54,049 nt of DNA from Gemmatimonadota bacterium (GCA_021299375.1 JAJTGR010000034.1:1-54049), one strand, 5' to 3'; counted from the stretch's first letter, positions 1-9,609 are shown. A program made the numbers and translations. Notes: generated by a model from the letters alone, not told the origin.

Positions 1-1425
1 CGCGCCGGGGCCGCGCACCTGCCACATCCACCAGCCCATGAGCACGATCGCCTCGATCGGCACGATGAAACGCAGGCAGACGTCGAACCAGGCGCCGATG
101 CGGATGTTGGAGTACTGGTGATTGAGCTGTTCCTCGCGGAAACGCGCCGCACCGATGCGGTTGACGGCAATGGCGAAGAAGAGCCCCGAGGCCATCAGGC
201 CGACGCCCCACACCCAGTCCTGGTTGTGCAGGATGTCGATGGAGAACGCCGACGGCAGCCCGAGGACGAGGCCGAATGTGCCCACGACCCAGACAGCGCG
301 CTGCCGCGTCCACCCCATGTCCAGCAGCACCCGCGTGCCCAGTTCCACCATCGAGATGAGCGACGTGAAGGCCGCAAAGAGCAGCGCGAGGAAGAAGAAC
401 GCCATGAACACATGGCCACCGGGGAGGGTCGCGAAGAGCTTCGGGATCCAGATGAACGTCACGCCCTCGTTGCCGGCGCCGAAGATCGTGCGCTGCACGA
501 GGTCGGCGTCGAGCGCGGCGCCGCTCTGCACGGCTTCCTGCAGCGCGGGGAAATCGGCGAGCGCCTGCGGGTTGGCGGCGAGGCTGCTCGCCAGCTGCGG
601 CACCACGGTGAATACGGTACAGAACACCATCATGCCGGCGCACAGCGACACGAAGTTGTTCATCGCCGGCAGCAGCATGCCGTTGAGCGCCGTGTCCTCG
701 TTGGCGCGCAGGTAGGCGGCGTAGGTCAGCACGAGCCCCCAGCCCGCGCCCGTGTCCCAGGCATTCTGGGTGAGCGCCTGCAGCCAGATGCTCGCATCCC
801 CCAGCTTCTCCCACTCGACGCCGTAGAAGTAGTCGAGGCCAGCCGACGCGCCGGGGAGCATGAGGGCCCGGCCGGTAAGCACGAGGATGATCACGATCAG
901 GAGTGGCATCAGGATCGTGGTGGTGCGCTCGATGCCCCGGATGCCGCGGGACACCACGAACGTCGCCCCGAGCATCGAGATGACGAACGGCAGGACCGGC
1001 GCCGTGCTGGTCGAGAAGTCACGCCAGAAGGCCACCGAGTTCTCGCCGGAGACCTGGCCCATCACGACCGCCACCGAGTAGCGCAGCGTCCACCCGGTGA
1101 CCACGGCGTAGTACGCCATGATCGCCACCGCCACGAACGCGATGAACGCGCCCATCCACGCCGACTGCTTCCCCTGTGTGCGCACGAACGCACCGATCGG
1201 TCCCAGGCGCGTCATGCGCCCCAGCCCGAACTCCACGAGGATGAGCGGGATGGACCAGGTGAAGAGGCAGATCAGCCAGGCCACGAGGAACTCGCCACCG
1301 CCGTTGGTGGCCGCGATACGTGGGAAGCGCCAGATGTTGCCGGTGCCGACGGCCATGCTGAGCATGGCGAGCATCATGGCCCAGCGGGAGGAAAAGCCGG
1401 CGGACTGACCGTTCGACTGGCTCAC
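1..1425 (-). CDS. Sodium-dependent transporter, neurotransmitter:sodium symporter (SNF/NSS) family, 3' end outside window
   Basis: Inner-membrane Na+-coupled symporter of the LeuT/NSS fold, probably importing amino acids; the substrate cannot be read from the sequence. The reading frame starts at a GTG (1423-1425) with GGAG about six bases upstream. The N-terminus begins VSQSNGQSAGFSSRW and then carries the family signature GTGNIWRFPRIAATNGGGEF in TM1, with the unwound Gly-Asn region that binds substrate and sodium. Hydrophobic helices follow throughout the 475 visible codons. The C-terminus lies beyond base 1. The gene is divergent from the NTF2-like gene at 1586. No ATG lies at the true N-terminus, so a GTG start is required. 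Family assignment is firm; the specific amino acid is unknown. Confidence 0.93.
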   Translation of the reverse strand, partial: MSQSNGQSAGFSSRWAMMLAMLSMAVGTGNIWRFPRIAATNGGGEFLVAWLICLFTWSIPLILVEFGLGRMTRLGPIGAFVRTQGKQSAWMGAFIAFVAVAIMAYYAVVTGWTLRYSVAVVMGQVSGENSVAFWRDFSTSTAPVLPFVISMLGATFVVSRGIRGIERTTTILMPLLIVIILVLTGRALMLPGASAGLDYFYGVEWEKLGDASIWLQALTQNAWDTGAGWGLVLTYAAYLRANEDTALNGMLLPAMNNFVSLCAGMMVFCTVFTVVPQLASSLAANPQALADFPALQEAVQSGAALDADLVQRTIFGAGNEGVTFIWIPKLFATLPGGHVFMAFFFLALLFAAFTSLISMVELGTRVLLDMGWTRQRAVWVVGTFGLVLGLPSAFSIDILHNQDWVWGVGLMASGLFFAIAVNRIGAARFREEQLNHQYSNIRIGAWFDVCLRFIVPIEAIVLMGWWMWQVRGPGA

Positions 1426-1493
1426 ACGGACTCCGATGGAGGGGCGAGGGGCGGCCGAGCCGGGACGCGGCACGGCCGGGAATGGGGCGAAAC

Positions 1494-1499
1494 TATATT
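1494..1499 (+). promoter_or_regulatory. Candidate -10 in the divergent 1426-1585 intergenic
   Basis: TATATT sits in an AT-rich island (AAACTATATTG) inside otherwise GC-rich DNA between two divergent genes. Read on the other strand the same island gives TATAGT, so it could serve either gene. No good -35 was recognised. Confidence 0.3.
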
Positions 1500-1585
1500 G
1501 CGGACGGACCGTACCCTAGGGGCGCCGCCGGATCGGCCGCATGTCGCCGGGCCGGTCGTGGCCCCTCTCCCGCCCTGGAGCTTCC

Positions 1586-2101
1586 ATGCCCCGCTCGTTC
1601 CGCCTCCTGCACCGTTGCGCCCTGATCGCCCAGTTGGCCGTGTCCGCCGCGCTCTCCACCCCGCTGACGGCCCAATCGGCCACGTCCCGTGCGGGCAGTG
1701 AACAGGCCGTCATGGCCGTCGTCCGCCGCCTCTTCGACGGCATGCGCGCCGGCGACTCCTCCATGGTCCGGTCGGTGTTCGATGCCCGGGTGCGCCTCGT
1801 CACGGTGACCGAGCGGAATGGCAAGGTGATCACGTCCGTCGAGACGAGTGCCGACAACTTCGCGAAGGCGGTGGGCACCCCGCATGCGGACGTGTGGGAT
1901 GAGCGCATCCGCAACGAGCGGGTCGCCATCGACGGCCCGCTGGCATCGGTGTGGGTGGAGTACGGCTTCTTCCGCGGTACCACGTTCTCCCACTGTGGCG
2001 TGGATCATTTCCTGCTCACGCGCGACGACGCCGGAAGCTGGAAGATCTTCGAACTGGCCGACACCCGGCGGACGACGGGCTGCGAAGGCTGGACAAGGTA
2101 G
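1586..2101 (+). CDS. Secreted NTF2-like (SnoaL / lumazine-binding-like) protein
   Basis: Small exported protein with a cone-shaped NTF2-like fold; function unknown. The chosen ATG has GGAG five bases upstream (TGGAGCTTCCATG). It gives a Sec signal peptide (MPRSFRLLHRCAL...STPLTAQ) of about 30 residues. An upstream in-frame ATG at 1541 adds an implausible Pro/Arg stretch before the signal. The mature part shows the family pattern: a helix with VMAVVRRLFDGMRAGD, a central VWVEYGFFRG strand, the HCGVDHF strand and a final SWKIFELADTRR strand. Many relatives are binding or accessory modules rather than enzymes, and no catalytic set is evident. It converges on the histidine kinase gene with 20 bp between stops. 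The NTF2-like call is good; no substrate can be assigned. Confidence 0.8.
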   Translation: MPRSFRLLHRCALIAQLAVSAALSTPLTAQSATSRAGSEQAVMAVVRRLFDGMRAGDSSMVRSVFDARVRLVTVTERNGKVITSVETSADNFAKAVGTPHADVWDERIRNERVAIDGPLASVWVEYGFFRGTTFSHCGVDHFLLTRDDAGSWKIFELADTRRTTGCEGWTR

Positions 2102-2121
2102 CATCCAGCCGTCGCACGGGC

Positions 2122-4383
2122 TCAGGCGATGCCGGCGTCCAGCACCTCGCGCACCTTGCCCAGCAGGCTGGCCCGGGTGAACGGCTTGCCAAGAAACACC
2201 ACCTGTTGGGCGGCAATGTCCTCCACCAGCGCATCGTCGTCGGCATACCCGCTCACGAACAGGATCCGCATGGGCCCGTAGCGACGCGTGACGTCGCGCG
2301 CGAGTTCGGCCCCGGAGCGGCCCGGCATGATCACGTCGGTGATGAGCAAGTCGAACGATTGCTCGGCCAGCCGCTCCAGTGCCTCGTCGCTGTTCGACGC
2401 CGTGACCACGGTGTAGCCCGCGTTCGCCAGCAGGCGCTGCCCGACCGCCGCCACGGCCGGCTCGTCCTCCACCAGCAGAATGCGCTCGTGCCCGTGCGGG
2501 AGTGCCGGTGGCGCCGCCGCCACCGCCGTCATCGGATCGGCTGGCGCATCGAGCTCAGGCAGCAAGGCCCGCACCGTGGTGCCTCGACCCACGGTACTCT
2601 CGATGGTCATGCCCCCGCCGGCCTGCACAATGATGCCGTAGGAGATGGCGAGCCCGAAGCCCGTCCCGCTGCCGCGACCTTTCGTGGTGAAGAACGGCTC
2701 GAAGACGCGTCCGATGACGTCCGGGGCGATGCCGATCCCGGTGTCCCGCGCCGCGAAACACACGTAGCGCCCCGCCGGCAGGTCGACCCCGGCATCGTCG
2801 CCGAGCGTGACGCGCGAGACGGACAGCGTGAAGCGCCCGCCCTGCGGCATGGCGTCACGTGCGTTGCTGGCGAGATTGAGCAGGACCTGCTCGAGACGCC
2901 CGGGATCGATGCGGACGGACCCCACGCCGTCCGCAAACGCGTACTCCACGTGGATGGACTCGCCAAGCAGTCGATCCACCAGCCGCCGTACACCCCGCAG
3001 AATCTCGTTCGGATCCAACAGCCGAGGCTCGCTCACCTGCCGACGGCTGAATACCAGAATCTGGCGCGTGAGATCGGTGGCCCGACGCCCCGAGGCGAGT
3101 GCCGCCTCGATCTCCTCGCGTGCCGGATGCGCCTCCGGCAGGTGCTCCAGCGCCAGTTCGGCGTGTCCCAGGATCGACGAGAGGTAATTGTTGAAGTCAT
3201 GCGCGATACCTCCGGCGAACGAACCCAGCGCTTCCAGCTTCTGGGCCTCGCGCAGTCGGTCCTGGGAGGCGGCCAGCGCCGCATTCCGCTCGACGACGGC
3301 ATCGGCCATGCGGTTGAACGTACGCGCGAGATCCCCCACCTCGTCGGGCGTCGACACTGCCGAGCGCCGGGCCATGTCGCCCTCGGAGATGGCCCGGGCA
3401 TCGGCGGTGAGCGATTCGATGGGGGTGAGCAGGCGGGCGGTCACCCAATAGGCGAGCAGGACGATCGCGAGTCCGGCGAAGAGACCGATGGCGAGGTCCT
3501 GCGCGAATTGCCGGCGCGACGGCGCGAAGATGGTATCGACGGGCAGCCCGACATACACGCGCCAGGGCGTGGTGGTGGACTCCGTCGCGCCGAACAGGCG
3601 GCGCGTGGAGTCGATCGCGCTGACGATGATGGTGTCGTTGCCGGTGGGCTGGTCCAGCCGCTCCTGTCCTGAAAACGTCGGATACCGGCGACCAAGCCAC
3701 CGATCGGTATCCCGTGTGCGGATGATGACCGTACCGAACTCGTCGAGCACGGTCAGCACGGAGCCCTCGGGCAGGCGCCGGGCGAGGCGCACGGCTTCGA
3801 GCGAATCCACCAGGATGGTGGCGCCGACATAGCCGTGCGCGGCCCCCGTGCCATTCGGCGGGATGGGGGCGATGAACGGCATGATCCATGGCCTGCCGGC
3901 CAACGCGCGCGAACGCACGGGGGCGCCCGCCGTGAAGCGCCCCGATCGCCGCACGTCGGCGAAGTACGCCCGGATCGTCAGGTTCATGGCCTCGCGGCCC
4001 TCGGAGGCGACCAACGCAGCCCCGATGTTGCGACCAAGGGTGTCGGCGGCGAACACGTTGGCATACGGCGCGGCCGCCGTGCGGAAGATCGCGCGCAGGA
4101 TCGTGTCGTTGTGCACAGGGGCCGCGCTCACGTCGACGAGGTAGGCCACGCTCTGCAACAGGGTCTCGACCTGCTCGATCTGGGCATCGAGCGCTCGCGT
4201 GATGGTGGCGGCGTTGTCCTGCGCCCGATCACCGATGCGGCGTTGCTCCGCTGCCATTCGGTCGTTGGCGCGAATCCACGCGAGGGCCACGAATGCCAGC
4301 GCGACGGCAACAGCCACGAGCCGAAGCCGTGTCCGCAGCCCGAGGCGATAGGTCGCCGACGGTACGGAAGCAGAAGGGGCCAC
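2122..4383 (-). CDS. Hybrid sensor histidine kinase: Cache-like sensor, HAMP, HisKA, HATPase_c, receiver
   Basis: Membrane sensor kinase with a C-terminal receiver. TM1 is near residues 20-37. A periplasmic Cache-like sensor spans about 40-290 and TM2 about 296-315, followed by HAMP to about 370. HisKA has phosphoacceptor H395 in SFAGGIAHDFNNYLSSILGH. HATPase_c shows N507 in NLASNARDAM, G boxes DTGIGIAP and GSGTGFGLAIS, and an F box FEPFFTTK. The receiver (about 633-750) has acidic LLVEDE, phosphoacceptor D683 (LITDVIMPG) and K733 (LGKPF). The start is GTG, preceded by TAGGTT and six bases with no ribosome-binding site. M28 lies 54 bp downstream on the same strand. The H-N-D-D architecture is typical of hybrid kinases that relay to an unlinked regulator; no partner regulator is adjacent. 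The ligand is unknown. Confidence 0.93.
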   Translation of the reverse strand: MAPSASVPSATYRLGLRTRLRLVAVAVALAFVALAWIRANDRMAAEQRRIGDRAQDNAATITRALDAQIEQVETLLQSVAYLVDVSAAPVHNDTILRAIFRTAAAPYANVFAADTLGRNIGAALVASEGREAMNLTIRAYFADVRRSGRFTAGAPVRSRALAGRPWIMPFIAPIPPNGTGAAHGYVGATILVDSLEAVRLARRLPEGSVLTVLDEFGTVIIRTRDTDRWLGRRYPTFSGQERLDQPTGNDTIIVSAIDSTRRLFGATESTTTPWRVYVGLPVDTIFAPSRRQFAQDLAIGLFAGLAIVLLAYWVTARLLTPIESLTADARAISEGDMARRSAVSTPDEVGDLARTFNRMADAVVERNAALAASQDRLREAQKLEALGSFAGGIAHDFNNYLSSILGHAELALEHLPEAHPAREEIEAALASGRRATDLTRQILVFSRRQVSEPRLLDPNEILRGVRRLVDRLLGESIHVEYAFADGVGSVRIDPGRLEQVLLNLASNARDAMPQGGRFTLSVSRVTLGDDAGVDLPAGRYVCFAARDTGIGIAPDVIGRVFEPFFTTKGRGSGTGFGLAISYGIIVQAGGGMTIESTVGRGTTVRALLPELDAPADPMTAVAAAPPALPHGHERILLVEDEPAVAAVGQRLLANAGYTVVTASNSDEALERLAEQSFDLLITDVIMPGRSGAELARDVTRRYGPMRILFVSGYADDDALVEDIAAQQVVFLGKPFTRASLLGKVREVLDAGIA

Positions 4384-4389
4384 GGCGGG

Positions 4390-4395
4390 AACCTA
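4390..4395 (-). promoter_or_regulatory. Leaderless-type -10 (TAGGTT) of the hybrid kinase gene
   Basis: On the minus strand TAGGTT is followed by six bases (CCCGCC) and the GTG start at 4383. There is no Shine-Dalgarno sequence. This matches the TAnnnT-N5-7-start pattern seen at seven other genes in the window. Confidence 0.5.
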
Positions 4396-4437
4396 CCCGA
4401 CGTGACCCCGACTGGCTACCGACGAGTGGGGAAGGTG

Positions 4438-6402
4438 TCAGCGGCCACAGGTCGGCATGGTCGGGTCCGGTCCCGCGATCGCCGGTCTGGTGGGGCGGTT
4501 CGCGACCGCCGTCATGACCTGATGGACGAACCGTCCGAGTCGCGCCGCGTGGTCATAATCGATGTACCGCGGCTCGTCGGTGTGCTGGTGGTAGTCCACC
4601 GCATACCCCAGCGACACGTAGACGACCGGGATGTCCTTGCGAACGTAGTTCACCTGGTCGCTGCGGCAAAACCGGTTGAGCGGATTGGCCGGTACGTCCC
4701 AGCTCTTGTCGATCGCCATCGGCTCGCTGATGTTCGCGTTCACCGAGTCGACGATGTCCCCGAATTCGCGCGAGAGGCGGCGCGCCCCCAGCATTTGCAC
4801 GGAGTTCGGGCCGCCGTACTTCACCTGCCAGTCGCGCCCCTTGCCCACCATGTCCATGTTGTGGGCGGCGACGATCTGGCTGAGCGGAATGGTCGGGTTG
4901 TCGGTGAACCAGCGGGAACCGAGCAGGCCGCCCTCCTCGCCCTGGTGCGAGATGAACACGATCGAGCGGGCCGGTTTCTCCCTTGCGAACTTCTCGGCGA
5001 GTTCGAGCATCACGACCGTGCCCGAGCCATCGTCGTCGGCCCCGTTCATGATCGAGTCGCGGCGCGGGGCGCGGATGGCGCGGGCCACCTTGATGAGCGA
5101 GTCGATCGTCTGCTGCTGGGCAGCCGTGGGCACGCACACCGGGTCGTTCGCGCCCTGGCGGCGCACGACCATGTTGTAGGCCCGCACCGAGTCGTGGTCC
5201 ACCACCACGGGGTTCACGCCCACGTGGTCGTTGTGCGCTCCCACCAGCACGTACTCGCTCGCGCGCGTCGGATCGGAGCCGGGCAGCACGGCGATCACGT
5301 TGCGGGCGGGCGTGGGGGACATGCGCCACTCGTGGCTCCACCGCGCGGTGACCGGCGCCCCGGCATCCCCCACGGCGAGCTGCGCCACCGGCTTGCCGAA
5401 CAGCGACTCCGCCACCGCCCGTGAGATGGTGGCCGCCCCCACCGCGCCGGGGTTGATGGGTTGCGATGGCCGCATGCTCATGGGCTGCGCAAACGCCGCG
5501 TTGATCGCGGTGGGCTGCAGGTCATCGAGCCCGATCACGAGCACGGCCGCGGCCCCGGCGCGGATCGCGCGCAGGTCGCGCACGGCGGTCACCGGCGCCG
5601 GTCGGCGCTGCGCAGCGGCGGCAGCCGTCGGGTTGGCGCGCTGCCGGGCTTCCTCGGCAATGGCCGCGTTGGCGCCGAACTTATCGGGCACGTCAGCGCA
5701 GCTCACGAAACTTACCGGCGCGCCGCGGCTGGCGGCGACGGCGGCGGCGACGGGCGCCGCCATTAACACGGCGACCTTGCCGCGGAAGACGGCCGGGTCG
5801 AGCATCACCGCCGTGTCGCCCCACTGTCCGGCGAACACCGCCGGGACCCCGCTTACCGATACGGCCGTTCCGATCCCGTTGCCCGGGGTCGGCACGGTGG
5901 GGACCCAGTCGCGGCGGGGGGCGAGGGAGCGACCGCCGACCGTCAGCGACATGGTGCTGGTGTCGAAGCCGACGGGGCCGAAGGGGAGCACCTGGAAGTA
6001 CGTGCCGCTGTCGCCGGCCGGCGTGAGACCGAGGCGCTTGAACTCGCGGGCGATGTACGCAGTGCCCTTGTAGTTGCCCGGCTCACCGATCCGGCGACCG
6101 CGCATGGAGTCGTCGGCGAACTGATACAGACGGGTGCGGAGGTCGTTGGCGGTGATCGCCGAGACGGTGGGTCGAGGCGCCCAGGTGCGCGGGCCCTCGT
6201 CCGACCAGACCGTGCCGCGGGCCTTGTTCGGGGCGAGAAGGACAGGCACCGGCGTGGACACGGGCCGGTCCTGCGCGGTCATCGGCGTCACGAGGGGCGT
6301 CGAGAGGACGGCGGCGACCACCGTGAGAGGGGGAAACGCAGAAAAGGAACGGAAACGCTTCACGGCAGGGGCCCACGGGTGGGGGAGGAAGATCGGCGAC
6401 AT
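4438..6402 (-). CDS. Secreted M28-family zinc metallopeptidase with a PA-like insert
   Basis: Predicted exported aminopeptidase-type enzyme of family M28 (two co-catalytic zincs). Metal and catalytic residues can be read: H390 in GAHNDH, D457 in NGADDDGSG, E489/E490 in HQGEEGGLLGSRWF, D517 in HNMDMVGKG and H607 in DYHQHTDEP. The roughly 250 residues before the catalytic part (about 140-350) fit the protease-associated (PA) insert common in this family; it has GKVAVLM and an Ala-rich GAAAVLVIG segment. The signal peptide is best seen from V14 (KRFRSFSAFPPLTVVAAVLS), so a GTG start at 6363 is a real alternative to the ATG at 6402. It is divergent from the VPS10-like gene with only 26 bp between ATGs. 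The family call is solid; the peptide specificity is unknown. Confidence 0.92.
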   Translation of the reverse strand: MSPIFLPHPWAPAVKRFRSFSAFPPLTVVAAVLSTPLVTPMTAQDRPVSTPVPVLLAPNKARGTVWSDEGPRTWAPRPTVSAITANDLRTRLYQFADDSMRGRRIGEPGNYKGTAYIAREFKRLGLTPAGDSGTYFQVLPFGPVGFDTSTMSLTVGGRSLAPRRDWVPTVPTPGNGIGTAVSVSGVPAVFAGQWGDTAVMLDPAVFRGKVAVLMAAPVAAAVAASRGAPVSFVSCADVPDKFGANAAIAEEARQRANPTAAAAAQRRPAPVTAVRDLRAIRAGAAAVLVIGLDDLQPTAINAAFAQPMSMRPSQPINPGAVGAATISRAVAESLFGKPVAQLAVGDAGAPVTARWSHEWRMSPTPARNVIAVLPGSDPTRASEYVLVGAHNDHVGVNPVVVDHDSVRAYNMVVRRQGANDPVCVPTAAQQQTIDSLIKVARAIRAPRRDSIMNGADDDGSGTVVMLELAEKFAREKPARSIVFISHQGEEGGLLGSRWFTDNPTIPLSQIVAAHNMDMVGKGRDWQVKYGGPNSVQMLGARRLSREFGDIVDSVNANISEPMAIDKSWDVPANPLNRFCRSDQVNYVRKDIPVVYVSLGYAVDYHQHTDEPRYIDYDHAARLGRFVHQVMTAVANRPTRPAIAGPDPTMPTCGR

Positions 6403-6428
6403 GGAAGTCTACGCAGCATATTCGACCG

Positions 6429-9400
6429 ATGCTGACCCGCCTCTTCTCACAATCCGCCGCCACGTGCCTCGTGGCGGTGATGGCCGCGCCGCTGGCGGCG
6501 CAGGCCCCCGGTTTCTCTGCCGCCGATCTGGGTGGCCTCCGCCTGCGTTCGGTCGGTCCGGCGTCCATGAGCGGCCGCGTGGTCGACATGGACGTGGTCG
6601 AGTCCGATCCGTACACGATGTACGTGGCCGGCGCGACCGGGGGCCTCTGGCGCACCACCGACAACGGCGTCACCTGGACGTCGACGTTCGACGCTCCCGT
6701 GCACTCCATCGGCGATGTGGCCGTCTTTCAGCCGAACCCGAAGATCATCTGGGTGGGGACCGGCGAGCGCGCCAACCGCCAGAGCGTGAGCTGGGGCGAC
6801 GGCGTGTACAAGAGCACCGACGGCGGCACGACGTGGAGCCATCTGGGGCTGCGCACGAGCCTGCACATCGGGCGTATCCAGCTGCACCCGTCCAACCCCG
6901 ACATCGCCTGGGTGGCAGCGCAGGGCTCGGTGTGGGGACCGGGCGGCGAACGCGGCCTGTACAAGACCACCGATGGTGGCCGGACGTGGACACGCACACT
7001 GCACGTGGACGACGAGACGGGCGTGACCGATGTCGCGCTCGACTGGAACGACCCGAACGTGCTGTATGCGGCCAGCTACCAGCGCCGACGCAGCGCCTAC
7101 GGGTTCGACGGCGGTGGCCCGGGCAGTGCGCTCTGGAAGAGCACCGACGGCGGCACCACATGGACGAAGCTCACCGGGAACGGGCTACCCACCGGCGAGT
7201 ACGGCCGGATCGGCATCGCGGTGTACCGCAAGAATCCGCGCATCGTGGTGGTGAGCATCGAGCAGGGCGCGCGCTACAACGCGAGCACCGCGTACAACCA
7301 GCGGAAGGCCGGCGTGTATCGCAGCGAAGACGCCGGCGCCTCCTGGACGTTCATGAGCGACTGGAATCCGCGCCCCATGTACGCCAGCCAGCCCACCATC
7401 GACCCCAATGACGACCAGCGCCTCTACATGCTGAACGCGTACTCGTTCAGCGACGACGGAGGCAAGACGTTCACGGCGCCGCGTACCACCACCCATGGCG
7501 ACGATCGCTTCGTGTGGGTGAACCCGAAGGACAGCCGCCACGTCATCAAGCTCGACGACGGCGGCATCGGTATCAGCTACGATCGCGGGCGCAGCTTCCT
7601 GTTCGTCTCGTCGCTGCCGCTGTCGCAGTTCTATCGCGTGGCGGTGGACAATGCGGTGCCGTTCAACATCTACGGCGGGCTGCAGGACAACGGCTGCTGG
7701 GTGGGGCCGAGCGCGAGCTGGACCACCAGCGGCATCCTCAACGAACACTGGTCGCGGCTCTGCGGCGGCGACGGCTTCTGGGTGGTGCCCAACCCCAAGA
7801 ATGCCCGAACGGTCTACTCGGCGTCGCAGTTCCTCGGCCTGCAGAAGAACGACACGCGCACCTGGCAGGTGCAGGATTTGCGTCCCGGCGACAGCACCGG
7901 CCGCATCGCCGGCCGTCGCAACTGGGAGACCTGGGGCAAGCCCGGCGCCACGCAGGTGCTGGGCAACGCCATGCACCCGGCCAATTGGGATGCGCCCCTC
8001 GTGCTCTCGCCGCACGACACGAACACGCTGTACGTGGGCATGCAGCACCTCTTCACGTCGCGTGATGGCGGGCGCACGTGGCGCAGCCTCGGCGACATGA
8101 CCACCGGCGTCGACCGCAGCACGCTGCCACTCATGGGGCGCAAGCCGAGCGAGGCCACACTGTCGCTCGACGACGGCGTGCCCTACTTCCCGGGCATCAC
8201 GGCGCTGGCCGAGTCGCCGCGGGTGCCGGGGCTGCTGTATGTGGGGACCGATGATGGCCGGTTTCGCGTGTCGCGTGACGGGGGCCGCACGTGGCGCGAC
8301 GCGCAGAACGGTTTCCCCGGGCTCCCCAAGGACTCCTGGTTCGCCGGCGTGGAGCCGTCACGGCATGCGGCCGGCACGGTGTACGTCACGGTGGACAACC
8401 ACCGCAGCAACGACTTTGCGAACTACGTCTATCGGAGCACCGACTACGGCACCACGTGGACGCGCATCGAGGGTGACCTGCCGCCCAACCGCGTAGCCCG
8501 CACGATACGCGAGGACGCCCGCAACGCGCGACTGCTGTACCTGGCTACGGAGTTCGGGGTGTTCGTCTCCCCCAACACGGGGGCGAACTGGCTGCCACTA
8601 CGGCTCAACATGCCGCTCATGCCATTCAACGACATCGCCCTGCATCCGCGCGACAACGCGCTCGTGCTGGCGTCGCATGCGCGGGGCATCTGGGTGCTCG
8701 ATCAGCTCAACGCCGTGCAGGAGCTGACGCCCGAGGTGGCCACCGCGCCGGTCCACATGTTCAGCCTCCAGCCGGCGCATCAGATCCGCACCACGAACCT
8801 GCGCCCGCACGCCGGTGAGATGGTGTTCCGCGGCGAGAATCCGGCCAACGGCGCCCTCATCGACTACTGGGTGCGCGACGAGAATGCAGCGCTGCAGCTC
8901 ACGGTACACGACAGCACCGGCCGTCTGGTGCAGACGCTCGCCCCGACGGCGAAGCGTGGCGTGAATCGCGTGGTGTGGAATCTGCGGCACGCCGACCTGC
9001 CCATTCGTAGCGGCGGCGGGGAGGATGACGACGAGGGGCCGCGAGCGACCACCCCGGGACCGCTGGTGCTGCCGGGCACGTATACGGTGCGCCTCGTGCA
9101 CGACGGGCGCACGCTGTCGCAGCGGGTGCTGGTGAAGGAGGATCCGCGCCTCACCGTGTCTCGCGCCGAGCGCACGGCGTGGACGGCGTTTCATCGGGAC
9201 ATCGCCACGCTCGTGACGTCGTTTGCCGAGGTGGCGGCCCGCTGGCGCACCGCAAGCGGCACCGATGCCGCTACGCGCGACTCCAAACGGCAGGCGCAGG
9301 AGCTGTCGGCACGCCTCTCCACGCTCTACTCGGCCGTCGGGCGATGGACCGGGGCACCGACAGCCGACCAGCGGTCGCAGTTGCGCTACTATAAGCAGAT

Positions 9401-9431
9401 GGCGGCGGCGCTGAATCAGGCGGGGCGATAA
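6429..9431 (+). CDS. Secreted VPS10/sortilin-like BNR-repeat beta-propeller protein (often annotated glycosyl hydrolase)
   Basis: 1000-residue exported protein. The signal peptide ends near residue 26 (LAAQA). About eleven BNR/Asp-box motifs (S/T-x-D-x-G-x-T-W) follow, for example KSTDGGTTWSH, KTTDGGRTWTR, TSRDGGRTWRS and RSTDYGTTWTR, indicating one large ten-bladed or two smaller beta-propellers. The C-terminal 250 residues switch to Ig-like strands (ENAALQLTVHDSTGRLVQTL; GTYTVRLVHDG) and a final helical segment. No sialidase Arg triad was recognised, so the glycosidase label is a database habit rather than a demonstrated activity. A paralogue lies at 34175. In related bacteria such proteins are abundant, secreted and of unknown role. 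No ribosome-binding site; CATATT ends six bases before the ATG. Confidence 0.88.
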   Translation: MLTRLFSQSAATCLVAVMAAPLAAQAPGFSAADLGGLRLRSVGPASMSGRVVDMDVVESDPYTMYVAGATGGLWRTTDNGVTWTSTFDAPVHSIGDVAVFQPNPKIIWVGTGERANRQSVSWGDGVYKSTDGGTTWSHLGLRTSLHIGRIQLHPSNPDIAWVAAQGSVWGPGGERGLYKTTDGGRTWTRTLHVDDETGVTDVALDWNDPNVLYAASYQRRRSAYGFDGGGPGSALWKSTDGGTTWTKLTGNGLPTGEYGRIGIAVYRKNPRIVVVSIEQGARYNASTAYNQRKAGVYRSEDAGASWTFMSDWNPRPMYASQPTIDPNDDQRLYMLNAYSFSDDGGKTFTAPRTTTHGDDRFVWVNPKDSRHVIKLDDGGIGISYDRGRSFLFVSSLPLSQFYRVAVDNAVPFNIYGGLQDNGCWVGPSASWTTSGILNEHWSRLCGGDGFWVVPNPKNARTVYSASQFLGLQKNDTRTWQVQDLRPGDSTGRIAGRRNWETWGKPGATQVLGNAMHPANWDAPLVLSPHDTNTLYVGMQHLFTSRDGGRTWRSLGDMTTGVDRSTLPLMGRKPSEATLSLDDGVPYFPGITALAESPRVPGLLYVGTDDGRFRVSRDGGRTWRDAQNGFPGLPKDSWFAGVEPSRHAAGTVYVTVDNHRSNDFANYVYRSTDYGTTWTRIEGDLPPNRVARTIREDARNARLLYLATEFGVFVSPNTGANWLPLRLNMPLMPFNDIALHPRDNALVLASHARGIWVLDQLNAVQELTPEVATAPVHMFSLQPAHQIRTTNLRPHAGEMVFRGENPANGALIDYWVRDENAALQLTVHDSTGRLVQTLAPTAKRGVNRVVWNLRHADLPIRSGGGEDDDEGPRATTPGPLVLPGTYTVRLVHDGRTLSQRVLVKEDPRLTVSRAERTAWTAFHRDIATLVTSFAEVAARWRTASGTDAATRDSKRQAQELSARLSTLYSAVGRWTGAPTADQRSQLRYYKQMAAALNQAGR

Positions 9432-9447
9432 ACGATAGCGTCAACCG

Positions 9448-9556
9448 CCCACACGGAGGGCACCGAGGACCGTGAGGGCACGGAGGACGGCGGAACTGCT
9501 CGGTGTATTCCGGCATTCCTCGGTGTCCTCCCTGCTCTCTGTGTCCTCCGTGTGGG
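9448..9556. repeat. Imperfect palindromic intergenic element with 40-nt arms
   Basis: The left arm (9448-9487) begins CCCACACGGAGG and the right arm (9517-9556) ends CCTCCGTGTGGG. Aligned as reverse complements over 40 nt they differ at roughly nine positions. The loop itself contains a second stem (CGGAA / TTCCG). The element fills most of the space between the VPS10-like stop at 9431 and the next gene. The ACGGAGG-type composition resembles short palindromic repeats scattered in many GC-rich genomes. Transcribed, it would fold into one long hairpin and could act as a terminator or mRNA 3'-end stabiliser. No second copy was noticed in this window. Confidence 0.75.
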
Positions 9557-9609
9557 TTGTTGCGCATCCTCGCCGTGTGGACCGTTCCGGATTCCTGTCG
9601 ATCGCAAAG

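Noticed and set aside
118-1701. Long plus-strand frames over the NSS transporter.
   Set aside because: Arg/His/Glu-rich composition typical of an antisense shadow; the minus strand carries the clear GNIWRFP transporter.
6429-9431. Assignment as an active glycosyl hydrolase or sialidase.
   Set aside because: BNR motifs are structural in beta-propellers; no catalytic Arg triad, Tyr/Glu or Asp set was recognised.
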